A stretch of DNA of 54,379 nucleotides. Origin: an uncultured Christensenella sp. GTDB taxonomy: Bacteria; Bacillota; Clostridia; Christensenellales; Borkfalkiaceae. Of this stretch, positions 1 to 6,691 are shown one piece after another. Where the stretch lies: the NCBI GenBank assembly GCA_910585705.1, contig CAJUER010000001.1, forward strand, positions 1 through 54,379. Reading direction: 5' to 3'. The stretch's first letter is position 1; each line of letters starts with the position of its first letter. The notes below the pieces were generated by a model. That model made no database searches and was not told where the DNA came from. It saw only the letters and a list, made by a program, of their open reading frames with translations. Both the position numbers and the translations under genes were made by a program.

Positions 1-163
1 ACGGGAGATAAATCGTCGCCCTTTACAATTTGTCAAGGCGGCGTATTCCGTCCTCAGACGGTAAGCACAAGCGAATAACAAATCTATTTAATTCTTACGA
101 AAAAAATCTTTTGTGTTACATTGACATTATAGCAAATACCAAATGAAAAGCCAAGCAAAACGC
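1..163. other. AT-rich left edge, no gene recognised
   Basis: No coding region can be supported here. The stretch carries a 13-base string, CTTTTGTGTTACA (108-120), that recurs exactly at 5827-5839 inside the MerR-type promoter. A TTGACA follows at 121-126. No ATG occurs on the minus strand within 1-120, so a divergent start is not visible. The gene to the left, if any, lies outside the window. Confidence 0.4.
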
Positions 164-217
164 TTGACATTTCTTTACTGAAAGTATTATAATTTTACCA
201 ATAGTAAAGTTTAGGAG
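164..217 (+). promoter_or_regulatory. Promoter and operator-like repeat of the TetR gene
   Basis: TTGACA (164-169) and TATAAT (188-193) are separated by 18 bp. CTTTACT (173-179) and AGTAAAG (203-209) form an inverted repeat that straddles the -10 box. That is the usual geometry for a TetR operator, so autorepression is likely. The ribosome site AGGAG (213-217) precedes the ATG at 224. Confidence 0.65.
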
Positions 218-223
218 CGTACT

Positions 224-847
224 ATGAACACAAGAACACAAAGAACGATAGCATTTAATCGTCGAAATATTTTAGACGCCGCTGACAAACTATTTTGCAA
301 AAACGGCGTTGAAAAGACGACAATGGAACAACTTGCGGCAGAGGCTGGTTATAGCAAGCCTACTTTATACGGATATTTCAAAGATAAAGACGAAGTGTTT
401 TTTGCGCTCGTTTTGGAGTTTATGGAAAAAATAGTCGTTAAAGTAGATAAAGCAATAGACGAACAAACCGCTTTTAACGATACGTTCTCAAAAATATGTC
501 AGGACGTTTTTCGGCTTGCAACCCGTTACCCACTCTATTTTGAGGGGCTTATCGGAACAATAAACGTGAACATAAAAGCCGACGACACGCCGCAAATTTA
601 CAAAGACATATACCGCTTGGGCGAAGTCTTAAATGAAAAACTATTAAACATTTTACAACAAGGAAAAGACGAGGGTGTTATCAATACCGCGCTTGACAAT
701 TCGGCAATTCTGCTATTCATTTGGAGTTCGATTGCGGGTATTATCAGAATGATAAGTCACAAAAAGGACTATTTGAAAATGCTGCAACTGAACGAAAAAG
801 ACTTTTCGGCGTTCTGTTTTGAACGGCTGCTGTGCGCTTGTAAATAA
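224..847 (+). CDS. TetR/AcrR family transcriptional regulator
   Basis: This 207-residue protein has the length and layout of a TetR repressor. The N-terminal helix-turn-helix lies at about residues 33-52 (TTMEQLAAEAGYSKPTLYGY), followed by a helical ligand-binding domain. It should bind DNA as a dimer and be released by a small ligand, which is not identifiable from sequence. It sits 12 bases upstream of a membrane nitroreductase-like gene, probably in one operon, and the inverted repeat over its own promoter suggests autoregulation. Glutamine is mostly CAA here, unlike the CAG-rich core genes further right, which fits horizontal acquisition. The family call is secure; the target and ligand are unknown. 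Confidence 0.92.
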   Translation: MNTRTQRTIAFNRRNILDAADKLFCKNGVEKTTMEQLAAEAGYSKPTLYGYFKDKDEVFFALVLEFMEKIVVKVDKAIDEQTAFNDTFSKICQDVFRLATRYPLYFEGLIGTINVNIKADDTPQIYKDIYRLGEVLNEKLLNILQQGKDEGVINTALDNSAILLFIWSSIAGIIRMISHKKDYLKMLQLNEKDFSAFCFERLLCACK

Positions 848-859
848 GGGGAAAATATT

Positions 860-1969
860 ATGACAAGGAAAAAGAAAGTAATGATTATTGTATTTTCGAT
901 TTTAGGCGCGGTCATTGTCGCGCTGTCCGCTGTTCTTACTGCGGCGGCAATTATAGGCAGACCGTTAAAAGTCAATCCGTCGCGCAAATTAGACGGTGTA
1001 AACGACGATATTCAAAATGCGCTTTGGTATTCCTCTATCGCGGCTAACTCACATAACACGCAAATGTGGAGCGTTAAACTTTACCCGAACGAAAACCGCT
1101 TGCAAATTTCAATAGACGAAAGTCGCGTATTGAGTATAGTAGATAGCGAAAAGCGCGAGGCTTATATTTCGCTTGGTTGCTATGTAGAAACAATAAGCGT
1201 TGCGTTTAGCGCATACGGCTATGATACACAAATAAACTGCAACGATTTGTCCGTGCAAGTTGCATATCAAAAACGCGATAATGCAACTGTCGATACCACT
1301 AAACTTTCATTGATTGATAAACGGCATACCGATAAATCGGCGTACTCAAATGGAAAAATCGAACAAAAAACGGTAACTGCCTTATTAAATAAATATTCGG
1401 CTATAACGCTCTATCAAAACGGCGACGAAAATTTTGATTATATAAAACGCATTTCAATGGATGCCGTTACGGTGCAGTCGGCTAATCAAGCATACCGCGA
1501 CGAATTAGCGGAATGGATGCGCTTTTCCGATAAGGAAGCCGAAAACAAATTAGACGGCATAACCGCTGATATGATAGGCTTAAAAGGTATAGTCAAAACT
1601 TTCTATTATTGGACGACGACAAGAGAAAGTGCAAAAGGCGATAAATTTGCAAAACAAGGAATTGACACGGCAAAAAAGCAACTGAATAATTGCGGCGCGT
1701 TCGCCGTTATTACGGGTGGTAATACGTTTGAAGAATTGATAAATACGGGCAGAAAAACGCAAGCATTTTGGTTTGACTGTGCCGCAAACAATATAGCCGT
1801 TCAACCGTTTTCCGCCGCATTGGAAACCGAGCCGTTTTGCTCGTCGATACAAACCGATTTAGGCGTTGCCGTGCCCGTGCAAATGATTTTACGGTTGGGC
1901 TATGTGGACGAATACGGCGCAAACTGCGGACTGCGGCGTAATCTTTCCGACTATATCGAGGTTGTATGA
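860..1969 (+). CDS. Membrane-anchored nitroreductase-like (Acg-type) protein
   Basis: The protein has 369 residues. Residues about 7-32 form one N-terminal membrane anchor. The rest resembles the divergent Acg branch of the FMN nitroreductase superfamily: a segment near residue 62 (ANSHNTQMW) matches the SxHNTQPW-type motif, and the C-terminal third contains the CGAFAVITGG strand and an AFWFDCAANNIAVQP helix typical of the family. Family members bind FMN; Acg itself is thought to sequester flavin rather than to catalyse. Here the domain would face outside the cytoplasm, or inside if the anchor is inverted. A weak AAGGGG ribosome site (846-851) precedes the ATG. It lies downstream of the TetR gene and overlaps the next small gene by ATGA. 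Substrate unknown. Confidence 0.7.
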   Translation: MTRKKKVMIIVFSILGAVIVALSAVLTAAAIIGRPLKVNPSRKLDGVNDDIQNALWYSSIAANSHNTQMWSVKLYPNENRLQISIDESRVLSIVDSEKREAYISLGCYVETISVAFSAYGYDTQINCNDLSVQVAYQKRDNATVDTTKLSLIDKRHTDKSAYSNGKIEQKTVTALLNKYSAITLYQNGDENFDYIKRISMDAVTVQSANQAYRDELAEWMRFSDKEAENKLDGITADMIGLKGIVKTFYYWTTTRESAKGDKFAKQGIDTAKKQLNNCGAFAVITGGNTFEELINTGRKTQAFWFDCAANNIAVQPFSAALETEPFCSSIQTDLGVAVPVQMILRLGYVDEYGANCGLRRNLSDYIEVV

Positions 1970-2127
1970 TAAACTACGTTGTATGCCCCGAATGTGGGTA
2001 TAAATTGTTTAAGTTAGGCGACGGCTCGAACGCGGAAATACTTTGTCCGAAATGCAAATTGAAATTACAAATAGAAATCAAGGACAGCAAAATCATTATT
2101 CAAAAAGTATTATCAGATAAAGCATAA
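1966..2127 (+). CDS. Small four-cysteine zinc-ribbon protein (Com/KTR-like)
   Basis: A 53-residue open frame starts at an ATG that overlaps the previous stop codon (ATGA at 1966-1969), a classic translational-coupling junction. It encodes two CPxC knuckles, CPEC at residues 7-10 and CPKC at 27-30, followed by a lysine-rich strand. This pattern resembles the Com-like and cysteine-rich KTR small proteins found in phages and Tn916-type conjugative elements. They probably bind zinc and possibly nucleic acid; their role is not well defined. Its presence supports the idea that 224-3318 derives from a mobile element. The gene is too short for most automatic finders. Confidence 0.75.
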   Translation: MINYVVCPECGYKLFKLGDGSNAEILCPKCKLKLQIEIKDSKIIIQKVLSDKA

Positions 2128-2204
2128 CAACCGAATAAACTTTATAGCAAATAAAGAATTGAGTGTACGAAAGTAAAACGACAAAAAACTTTCGGGAGCA
2201 GTAA

Positions 2205-2243
2205 ATGGAACACTCAATTCTTTTTTTATTCAATACCTCATAG
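2205..2243 (+). CDS. Putative 12-residue leader peptide
   Basis: A short frame encoding MEHSILFLFNTS starts 6 bases after a good ribosome site (GGGAG, 2194-2198). Codons 3-5 and the following T-tract form the 3' arm of the hairpin with 2153-2165, so translation would disturb the structure. This is the logic of a translational or transcriptional attenuator. The inducing signal is unknown, and the peptide could simply be fortuitous. Confidence 0.45.
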   Translation: MEHSILFLFNTS

Positions 2244-2343
2244 AAACGCCTACACCCTCACAATGAAATATGGGCAGTAATCGCACGCACGGTTACGGCT
2301 GGCGTTTGTCATAGGTGTTATGGCTCTCAATGAAAGAGTAAAA

Positions 2344-2392
2344 CCCGACAGATTTTCAAGGCTTATAAAGTCTGAAAGTTTGTCGGGCTTTT
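2344..2392 (+). terminator. Rho-independent terminator or attenuator hairpin
   Basis: CCCGACA (2344-2350) pairs with TGTCGGG (2381-2387), with partial pairing inside the loop. The hairpin is followed by CTTTTTT. It lies 70 bases before the start of the sigma-like gene and after the leader peptide, so it may work conditionally rather than as a plain operon end. Confidence 0.7.
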
Positions 2393-2463
2393 TTATTTTC
2401 AAGAATTTTTATAAAAACCTTACCACTTTGCCGTTGCCGTGCTTATAAGTGGAGGCTTTCTAT

Positions 2464-2874
2464 ATGCAAGTAATAATCTATAAATTTGTAGACGGCACGA
2501 CGAACACCGTTGAGGTTACGGAAGAAATATATTTGATACACTTGGAATTACTACAACAAGAAAAACGCAACCATTGGAAAGAAACAAGGCGGCATACCTC
2601 GCTGTACTATTTAATCGAAAACGGCATAGACTTTGAGGACAAGTCTGCCGATACGCTTGCAATCATTATACGGCGCGAGAATACAGAGCGCGTACATAAA
2701 GCATTATTAACGCTGTCGGACAAGCGGCGCGATTTAGTGTGTAAAGTGTTTTACGAGGAAATGACAATGCGACAAATAGCAAGTCAAACGGGCGTATCAC
2801 ACACCGCTATTTCGCAACGTATGAAAACGATACGCAAACATTTGCAAAAGCAATTACGCGATTGCAGTATATAA
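2464..2874 (+). CDS. Sigma-70 region 4-like regulatory protein
   Basis: I take the ATG at 2464 as the start, because GGAGG at 2451-2455 is correctly spaced for it; the in-frame GTG at 2449 would overlap that site. The 136-residue product ends in a helix-turn-helix (MTMRQIASQTGVSHTAISQR) like region 4 of sigma factors, preceded by a helical segment resembling RELPDKRR-type region 2/4 linkers (LTLSDKRRDLV). No region 2 for -10 melting is evident. Small proteins of this type are common in Gram-positive integrative elements, where they act as accessory regulators. It follows a leader peptide and terminator that may control it. Confidence 0.75.
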   Translation: MQVIIYKFVDGTTNTVEVTEEIYLIHLELLQQEKRNHWKETRRHTSLYYLIENGIDFEDKSADTLAIIIRRENTERVHKALLTLSDKRRDLVCKVFYEEMTMRQIASQTGVSHTAISQRMKTIRKHLQKQLRDCSI

Positions 2875-3120
2875 TATTACCCGTTCACCCCGTAACGTGT
2901 AACGTAAATTCAAGCGTTATGCTAACGGGGTGGACATAGTATTACCTTAGTCCACCCCGTAACACTGTAACACTTTTGGGGTAAATACGGCACAATACGG
3001 GGCGGCGACAGCCGCCCGCAGTGGCAATAAGCATACTATTACCTTATTGGCACTACGGAACACGGAACGAAAAAGCAAGCCCGCTGTGGGTGGGTTTGGG
3101 TTGGGTTATAAAGAATTAAC
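2872..3120 (+). repeat. Hairpin block with three TANTATTACC motifs
   Basis: TAATATTACC (2872-2881), TAGTATTACC (2937-2946) and TACTATTACC (3034-3043) occur within 175 bases. The second is in the loop of a perfect 11-bp stem, ACGGGGTGGAC (2925-2935) with GTCCACCCCGT (2950-2960). The third is in the loop of a near-perfect stem, TGGCAATAAG (3022-3031) with CTTATTGGCA (3043-3052). A further copy of CACCCCGT at 2886-2893 can compete for 2925-2932. The layout recalls rolling-circle nicking origins, where TANTATTAC sits in a hairpin loop, but no Rep gene is present in the window. Confidence 0.5.
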
Positions 3121-3132
3121 GGAGTTTCAAAT

Positions 3133-3318
3133 ATGAATAAGACAATGCCGCTCGGAATAACAGTCATCTACTTTAACGACAATATCAAAAACATATACGC
3201 CGAATTGCCACCCGATATAGAGCAAGCAAAAAGGCTGTCAAAGCGTATTTATAAGGACGCTATGACAGCCATTGCAAGCGAACGGGCAAGCCGCGAGGGG
3301 TTAGCCCCTTGCGACTAA
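3133..3318 (+). CDS. Small hypothetical protein of the accessory region
   Basis: This 61-residue frame has a good GGAG ribosome site at 3121-3124, 8 bases before the ATG, which supports it as a real gene. I do not recognise a family. The N-terminal half has beta-strand character and the C-terminal half is a charged, alanine-rich helix, with no signal peptide or membrane segment. It follows the hairpin block and probably belongs to the same acquired segment as the sigma-like gene. Small proteins of this size are typical of conjugative-element regulatory modules, but no function can be assigned. Confidence 0.55.
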   Translation: MNKTMPLGITVIYFNDNIKNIYAELPPDIEQAKRLSKRIYKDAMTAIASERASREGLAPCD

Positions 3319-3400
3319 CTGTTTGCCGTATAACGGGTAGTCCGACAACGGCAATTCCACCACGCAATAAAACTCACGCCGATTTACTTTGAATATTTGG

Positions 3401-3477
3401 GTGTGCGTTTTTGCCGCTTTCAGTTCCACCATTTCGGGAGTATACGCACACTTTGGAATGGTGTGCGTATTTCTTTT
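3401..3477 (+). terminator. Terminator with competing upstream arm
   Basis: ATACGCACAC (3442-3451) pairs with GTGTGCGTAT (3461-3470), followed by TTCTTTT: a good intrinsic terminator 80 bases before the SUKH gene. A second GTGTGCGT lies at 3401-3408 and could pair instead with ACGCACAC (3444-3451). CACCATT (3427-3433) could also pair with AATGGTG (3457-3463). The two folds exclude each other, so this may be an attenuator. Confidence 0.6.
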
Positions 3478-3557
3478 GATTTTAACAGTAAACGGCTGTT
3501 ATATCTCGGCTATGCGCTTGCGCCGCAAATTTTTCATCAAAGAAAAGAGGAACATTT

Positions 3558-4379
3558 ATGCAAACAGGATTTTACTATTACAGAAACAAAGTTTATTACG
3601 ACAGTTATGACGCAAATCAAGTTTCCGGCTGGGTATTGATTTCGGGACTTAAACCCGAAGATATTGCGACCGACGAGCCTGTAAGCGAGGGCGAACGCGC
3701 AGTCAGTTTTTTCGATAATCACTGTTTGCTCGAACAGGAATATAAAGATTTGCAAACGATGCTTACGAAAATGCGTTCGTTTATGAACGTTAATTCAAAC
3801 GAAGAAATCGATTTTTCCGCAACTGAGAAAAAACTTGGAGTTACTTTCCCGAAAGAGTTAAAGCTGATTTATAACAGCATAATCGGGCACGACGAATATT
3901 TTACTTGCGACGAGCATTTTTTGCCGCTCGACGAGATTTACGCTGAGCAGGGAATTATTGTGTTTTACAAGAAAAAGAAGACTGCGGTTGCGGGGTATGA
4001 CACGGCGAGCGGTTGCCTTGCACAGTTTTATAAAAAGGAATGGAAGGTATTTCAAGGCGATTTTTGCTGCTATCAGTTTTGTATCGGAAGTATGTTGTTT
4101 GCGGCAATGGAAAATAAGCCCGTTTTCAAAAAGGGCAGGTGCAAAGGAAGTTTTGTAACGACTTTGAACATTGCAAAAGAAGTTGAAAAGTTTTGCAACG
4201 AAAAGTACAGCCTTTTGTCGGAGTTCGACGCATACGGAGTCGCCGTAATGTATTCGGACGAAAAACTTATCGCATGGATACGCAGTAACGGTTTTTATTC
4301 CGATATTCAGGTCGGAGCGGTTGAAGAATCGCACATTATCGCGCTGGGCGAATGTCTCGGCAATATAACTTGGAAATAA
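3558..4379 (+). CDS. SMI1/KNR4 (SUKH) family protein, likely immunity protein
   Basis: The 273-residue product carries the SUKH signature near residues 87-107: an acidic helix followed by EKKLGVTFPKELKLIYNSI. Glycine and acidic residues of the central beta-sheet (PLDEIYAEQGIIVFY) follow. SUKH proteins are mostly immunity proteins that neutralise secreted nuclease or deaminase toxins. About 85 residues precede the domain and form an unassigned N-terminal region. The ribosome site is GAGG just before the ATG. No toxin gene is adjacent, so this is an orphan immunity gene, possibly acquired to resist a neighbour's toxin. It is followed 13 bases later by another small gene, probably co-transcribed. 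Confidence 0.8.
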   Translation: MQTGFYYYRNKVYYDSYDANQVSGWVLISGLKPEDIATDEPVSEGERAVSFFDNHCLLEQEYKDLQTMLTKMRSFMNVNSNEEIDFSATEKKLGVTFPKELKLIYNSIIGHDEYFTCDEHFLPLDEIYAEQGIIVFYKKKKTAVAGYDTASGCLAQFYKKEWKVFQGDFCCYQFCIGSMLFAAMENKPVFKKGRCKGSFVTTLNIAKEVEKFCNEKYSLLSEFDAYGVAVMYSDEKLIAWIRSNGFYSDIQVGAVEESHIIALGECLGNITWK

Positions 4380-4392
4380 CGGCAGGTAATAA

Positions 4393-4875
4393 ATGTCTGA
4401 ACATAGTTTGGAAATAGCGCTTAAATACGGGGAAACCTTGAAAAATTTCAACGGTATTTCCGAAGCGGAAAAATATTTTATTTCCTACAAAGATAATTTA
4501 TTAACCGTGCTAAAAGATATAAGCGCACAATGCTTAGAGTTTGTACCGGACTATACGGTCGAAAGTTTGAAAAAATTAGAAAAGTGGTATTTTGACCTGT
4601 ATCGAAATAATTCGTTCGATAAATTAGGATTGTTTCAAAATGATTTTGAAAGTATTATGTCGGTCTACTGGGGCGAGGTCGTTATCAAAAATAACGAGGA
4701 AGCTAAATGGGTAATAGAAGAATTTCCTTTCTCGCAAAACAAGTATGAATTGATTGTGAACAAAGGTTTTTGCAACGTAGCGATAGGCGATACGTTCCGT
4801 GACCTGTATAAAAAGCAGGGCAACACACGCAAAGATTTCTTATTCAGGGAATATAACAAATTGTTTGCAAAATAA
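4393..4875 (+). CDS. Hypothetical protein, possible second immunity protein
   Basis: The protein has 160 residues, is soluble and acidic, and has no signal peptide or membrane segment. I do not recognise the family with certainty. The centre reads YWGEVVIKNNEEAKWVIEE, which resembles the GxYLGEVxxxNxxAxW pattern seen in several small immunity-like and DUF3806-like proteins. Its position 13 bases after a SUKH gene and before a terminator fits a two-gene immunity cassette. The function is inferred only from context and a weak motif. Confidence 0.55.
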   Translation: MSEHSLEIALKYGETLKNFNGISEAEKYFISYKDNLLTVLKDISAQCLEFVPDYTVESLKKLEKWYFDLYRNNSFDKLGLFQNDFESIMSVYWGEVVIKNNEEAKWVIEEFPFSQNKYELIVNKGFCNVAIGDTFRDLYKKQGNTRKDFLFREYNKLFAK

Positions 4876-4890
4876 TTTTTCTAAAAAATA

Positions 4891-4916
4891 AAAACCGCTC
4901 GGGCGGTTTTTTATTT
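4891..4916. terminator. Intrinsic terminator after the immunity cassette
   Basis: AAAACCGC (4891-4898) pairs with GCGGTTTT (4903-4910) around a TCGG loop, followed by a T-rich run. It can serve the rightward immunity genes. The flanking A-run also permits partial use by the leftward MerR transcript. Confidence 0.8.
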
Positions 4917-5021
4917 TGCGTATTTTCCCAGTAAATAGAAATTTCAAATGCGTATGCAAAATTTTTGATTTGTTTTTAAGAGTGTAAATAAGTAAGGCGG
5001 CGAACAGTAGATTTACATTTA

Positions 5022-5804
5022 TTATTCGCCTATAAATACCTGTGCCAGATAATTCCATTGAAGTATGCCCGAAAGCACAATAAGCCGGACGGTAAACTCG
5101 GGATTGACGTTGTAGCTGTTTTTTGCCGTGCTTATCAGGTTTTCAAGCGTCGCTACTCGGTTTTCTTCGGTGCAGTCGGCGCAAAGATATTTGCCTTCGG
5201 GCAAAATTTCCAGTCCGTTCACCGAAGTGTACGCGCGGCATTCCGTAAACAGACGCGCCTGACCTTCACGTTCGTAAACGCCTGCCGAATCTTCAAAAGT
5301 AAATTTGTCTTTCATGTTTTCTGGTATGCTGCTGTAAAAATGGCGGTGGTAGTTCCATAAATTGTCCACAGTCGGCTTATCTAACGATTCGGAAAGCATA
5401 ATGACGCGACGGGGATAAAATTTTATATATGCGTCGTTTTGACGGTTGACGCCGTCGGACTTGTTTTCGTAAAAAGCGCGCGCACGCCGTATTTTAAGTT
5501 TCGCATTGTTTAGCTCTTCGATCTTTTTATCAGCGTTTTGTTCGGCTTCGCGCAGGGCGCGGACTATTTTATTAAAATCGTCGTAGGACAAAATTTCATT
5601 AATTTCCGCCAACGTCAAGCCCATACATTGCAGCGCCCGTATGGTGTTAAGCTTAACTATTTCCTGTTGCGAATAGTAGCGGTAACCGGTCCATTCGTCC
5701 GTTTTGCAGGGTTTAACCAGCCCTATTCGGTCGTAATGCCGCAAAGTTTCCGCCGTCATACCGACGGATTTCGCCGCACGGCTTATTGAAAAAAATTCTT
5801 TCAT
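5022..5804 (-). CDS. MerR family transcriptional regulator
   Basis: The 260-residue protein starts with a MerR winged helix-turn-helix (SISRAAKSVGMTAETLRHYD, then WTGYRYYS). A coiled-coil dimerisation helix spans about residues 75-110, and the remaining 150 residues resemble a GyrI-like effector-binding domain. Such proteins twist promoters with over-long spacers when ligand binds. The divergent lipoprotein gene at 5910 has exactly such a promoter, with the palindrome inside the 19-bp spacer, so it is the likely target. The gene's own -10 box ends only 7 bases before the ATG, and the GGGG tract lies upstream of it, so the mRNA may be leaderless. Ligand unknown. Confidence 0.9.
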   Translation of the reverse strand: MKEFFSISRAAKSVGMTAETLRHYDRIGLVKPCKTDEWTGYRYYSQQEIVKLNTIRALQCMGLTLAEINEILSYDDFNKIVRALREAEQNADKKIEELNNAKLKIRRARAFYENKSDGVNRQNDAYIKFYPRRVIMLSESLDKPTVDNLWNYHRHFYSSIPENMKDKFTFEDSAGVYEREGQARLFTECRAYTSVNGLEILPEGKYLCADCTEENRVATLENLISTAKNSYNVNPEFTVRLIVLSGILQWNYLAQVFIGE

Positions 5805-5811
5805 ATTTTTT

Positions 5812-5853
5812 ATAATATCCCCTTGACTTTTGTGTTACACAAAGGTTTAAACT
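5812..5853. promoter_or_regulatory. Divergent MerR-type promoters with palindromic operator
   Basis: Rightward, TTGACT (5823-5828) and TAAACT (5848-5853) are 19 bp apart, the long spacer typical of MerR-activated promoters. The near-perfect palindrome TTTGTGTTACACAAA (5829-5843) fills that spacer. Leftward, TTGTGT (5842-5837) and TATTAT (5817-5812) are also 19 bp apart and serve the merR gene. One operator therefore probably controls both directions. Confidence 0.75.
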
Positions 5854-5909
5854 TATTTTAGCATCGAAATAAAGCGGTGTCAAATCAAACCATCAAGGAG
5901 AATTTTATT

Positions 5910-6575
5910 ATGAAAAAATTAAGTTTGCTTTTTGCGGCTGCAACCGGCGCGATGATTTTGGCTTTGTCGGGTTGCGCAAAGAATGAGAATTACGCGCAAA
6001 AATCTTATTGCTCGGACGGGATAGAGATACAAAGCGTGGTTATAGACGTTTCCGACAGACAGCTTGAAATTTCCGCGTCGGAGGACAATAACGTTTATAT
6101 CGAGTATTTCGACGGTGAAAAAGAGTATCTCGACGTAACAGTTTCCGAAGAAAGCGTGCTGACGGTAAAGTGCGTTTACGATAAAAAATGGACGGATTTC
6201 GTGGGCGTAAAAAAGTTTGAAGCAAAGTACCGCAGTATAAAGATAAGGGTGCCCGACGGAATTACCGGTGCGTTTACGGCGCACACCACGAACGGGGACA
6301 TAAGCGCGTCGGCAGTGTCGTTCGGCGATAAAGTAAATTTGGGCGCGGACGGAGGAAGCGTTGTCTTGGAACGTTTAAGCGCGGGGAAGGCAATTAACCT
6401 TAAAGCAAAAAACGGTGATATAAGGGGGACCGTTACGGGCGGTTGGGACGATTATTCTATTTCCTGCACTATAAAGAAGGGCGACTGCAATTTACCTCTT
6501 AACAAGGTTGGCGGAGATAAAGCCTTTTCCGCCGACTGTAATAACGGCGACATAAAAATAGATTTCGTCAAATAA
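5910..6575 (+). CDS. DUF4097-type beta-repeat lipoprotein
   Basis: I use the ATG at 5910, preceded by AAGGAG (5895-5900), rather than the upstream in-frame start at 5877. The 221-residue product has a lipoprotein signal ending in LALSGC, so it should be anchored outside the membrane. The mature part is a series of short beta-strand repeats (TTNGDISA, AKNGDIRG, CNNGDIKI), characteristic of DUF4097 putative adhesin domains. It is transcribed divergently from a MerR regulator through a MerR-type promoter, suggesting induction by an envelope or drug stress. No enzymatic function is expected. Confidence 0.82.
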   Translation: MKKLSLLFAAATGAMILALSGCAKNENYAQKSYCSDGIEIQSVVIDVSDRQLEISASEDNNVYIEYFDGEKEYLDVTVSEESVLTVKCVYDKKWTDFVGVKKFEAKYRSIKIRVPDGITGAFTAHTTNGDISASAVSFGDKVNLGADGGSVVLERLSAGKAINLKAKNGDIRGTVTGGWDDYSISCTIKKGDCNLPLNKVGGDKAFSADCNNGDIKIDFVK

Positions 6576-6634
6576 ATTCCGCGTTTCGTTTACGGCTAAG
6601 CAAGTCAAAGAATAGAGTTTTCGGTAATTAAAAG

Positions 6635-6663
6635 TTGCTTTTTAATACGCTATGTATTACAAT
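6635..6663 (+). promoter_or_regulatory. Promoter of the ferritin gene
   Basis: TTGCTT (6635-6640) and TACAAT (6658-6663) are spaced by 17 bp and lie about 30 bases upstream of the ferritin ATG. No clear Fur or PerR box was recognised. Confidence 0.5.
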
Positions 6664-6691
6664 GGTGTAAAGAACATTTACGGAGGAAAAA

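Larger units (their letters stand above)
2128..2448 (+). promoter_or_regulatory. Structured leader region with attenuator elements
   Basis: This 321-base stretch has no ordinary gene. It contains a long outer hairpin (2153-2165 with 2211-2223), an inner hairpin (CGAAAGT 2168-2174 with ACTTTCG 2188-2194), a 12-codon leader peptide (2205-2243) whose first codons lie in the outer stem, and a strong terminator-like hairpin (2344-2392). It sits directly upstream of the sigma-like gene. The arrangement resembles leader-peptide attenuators in front of accessory genes. Confidence 0.55.

Noticed and set aside
2205..2243. Leader peptide as proof of a lost antibiotic-resistance gene
   Set aside because: The layout resembles such leaders, but I cannot match the peptide to a known resistance leader and no resistance gene follows.
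3389..3639. Overlapping rightward open frames before the SUKH gene
   Set aside because: They run through the terminator hairpin, have no ribosome site and overlap the well-supported SUKH start.
5919..6284. Antisense open frame over the DUF4097 lipoprotein
   Set aside because: The sense frame has a lipobox, ribosome site and promoter; the antisense frame has none of these and is explained by codon bias. The same holds for antisense frames over lon, gltX, rnf and the ABC transporter.
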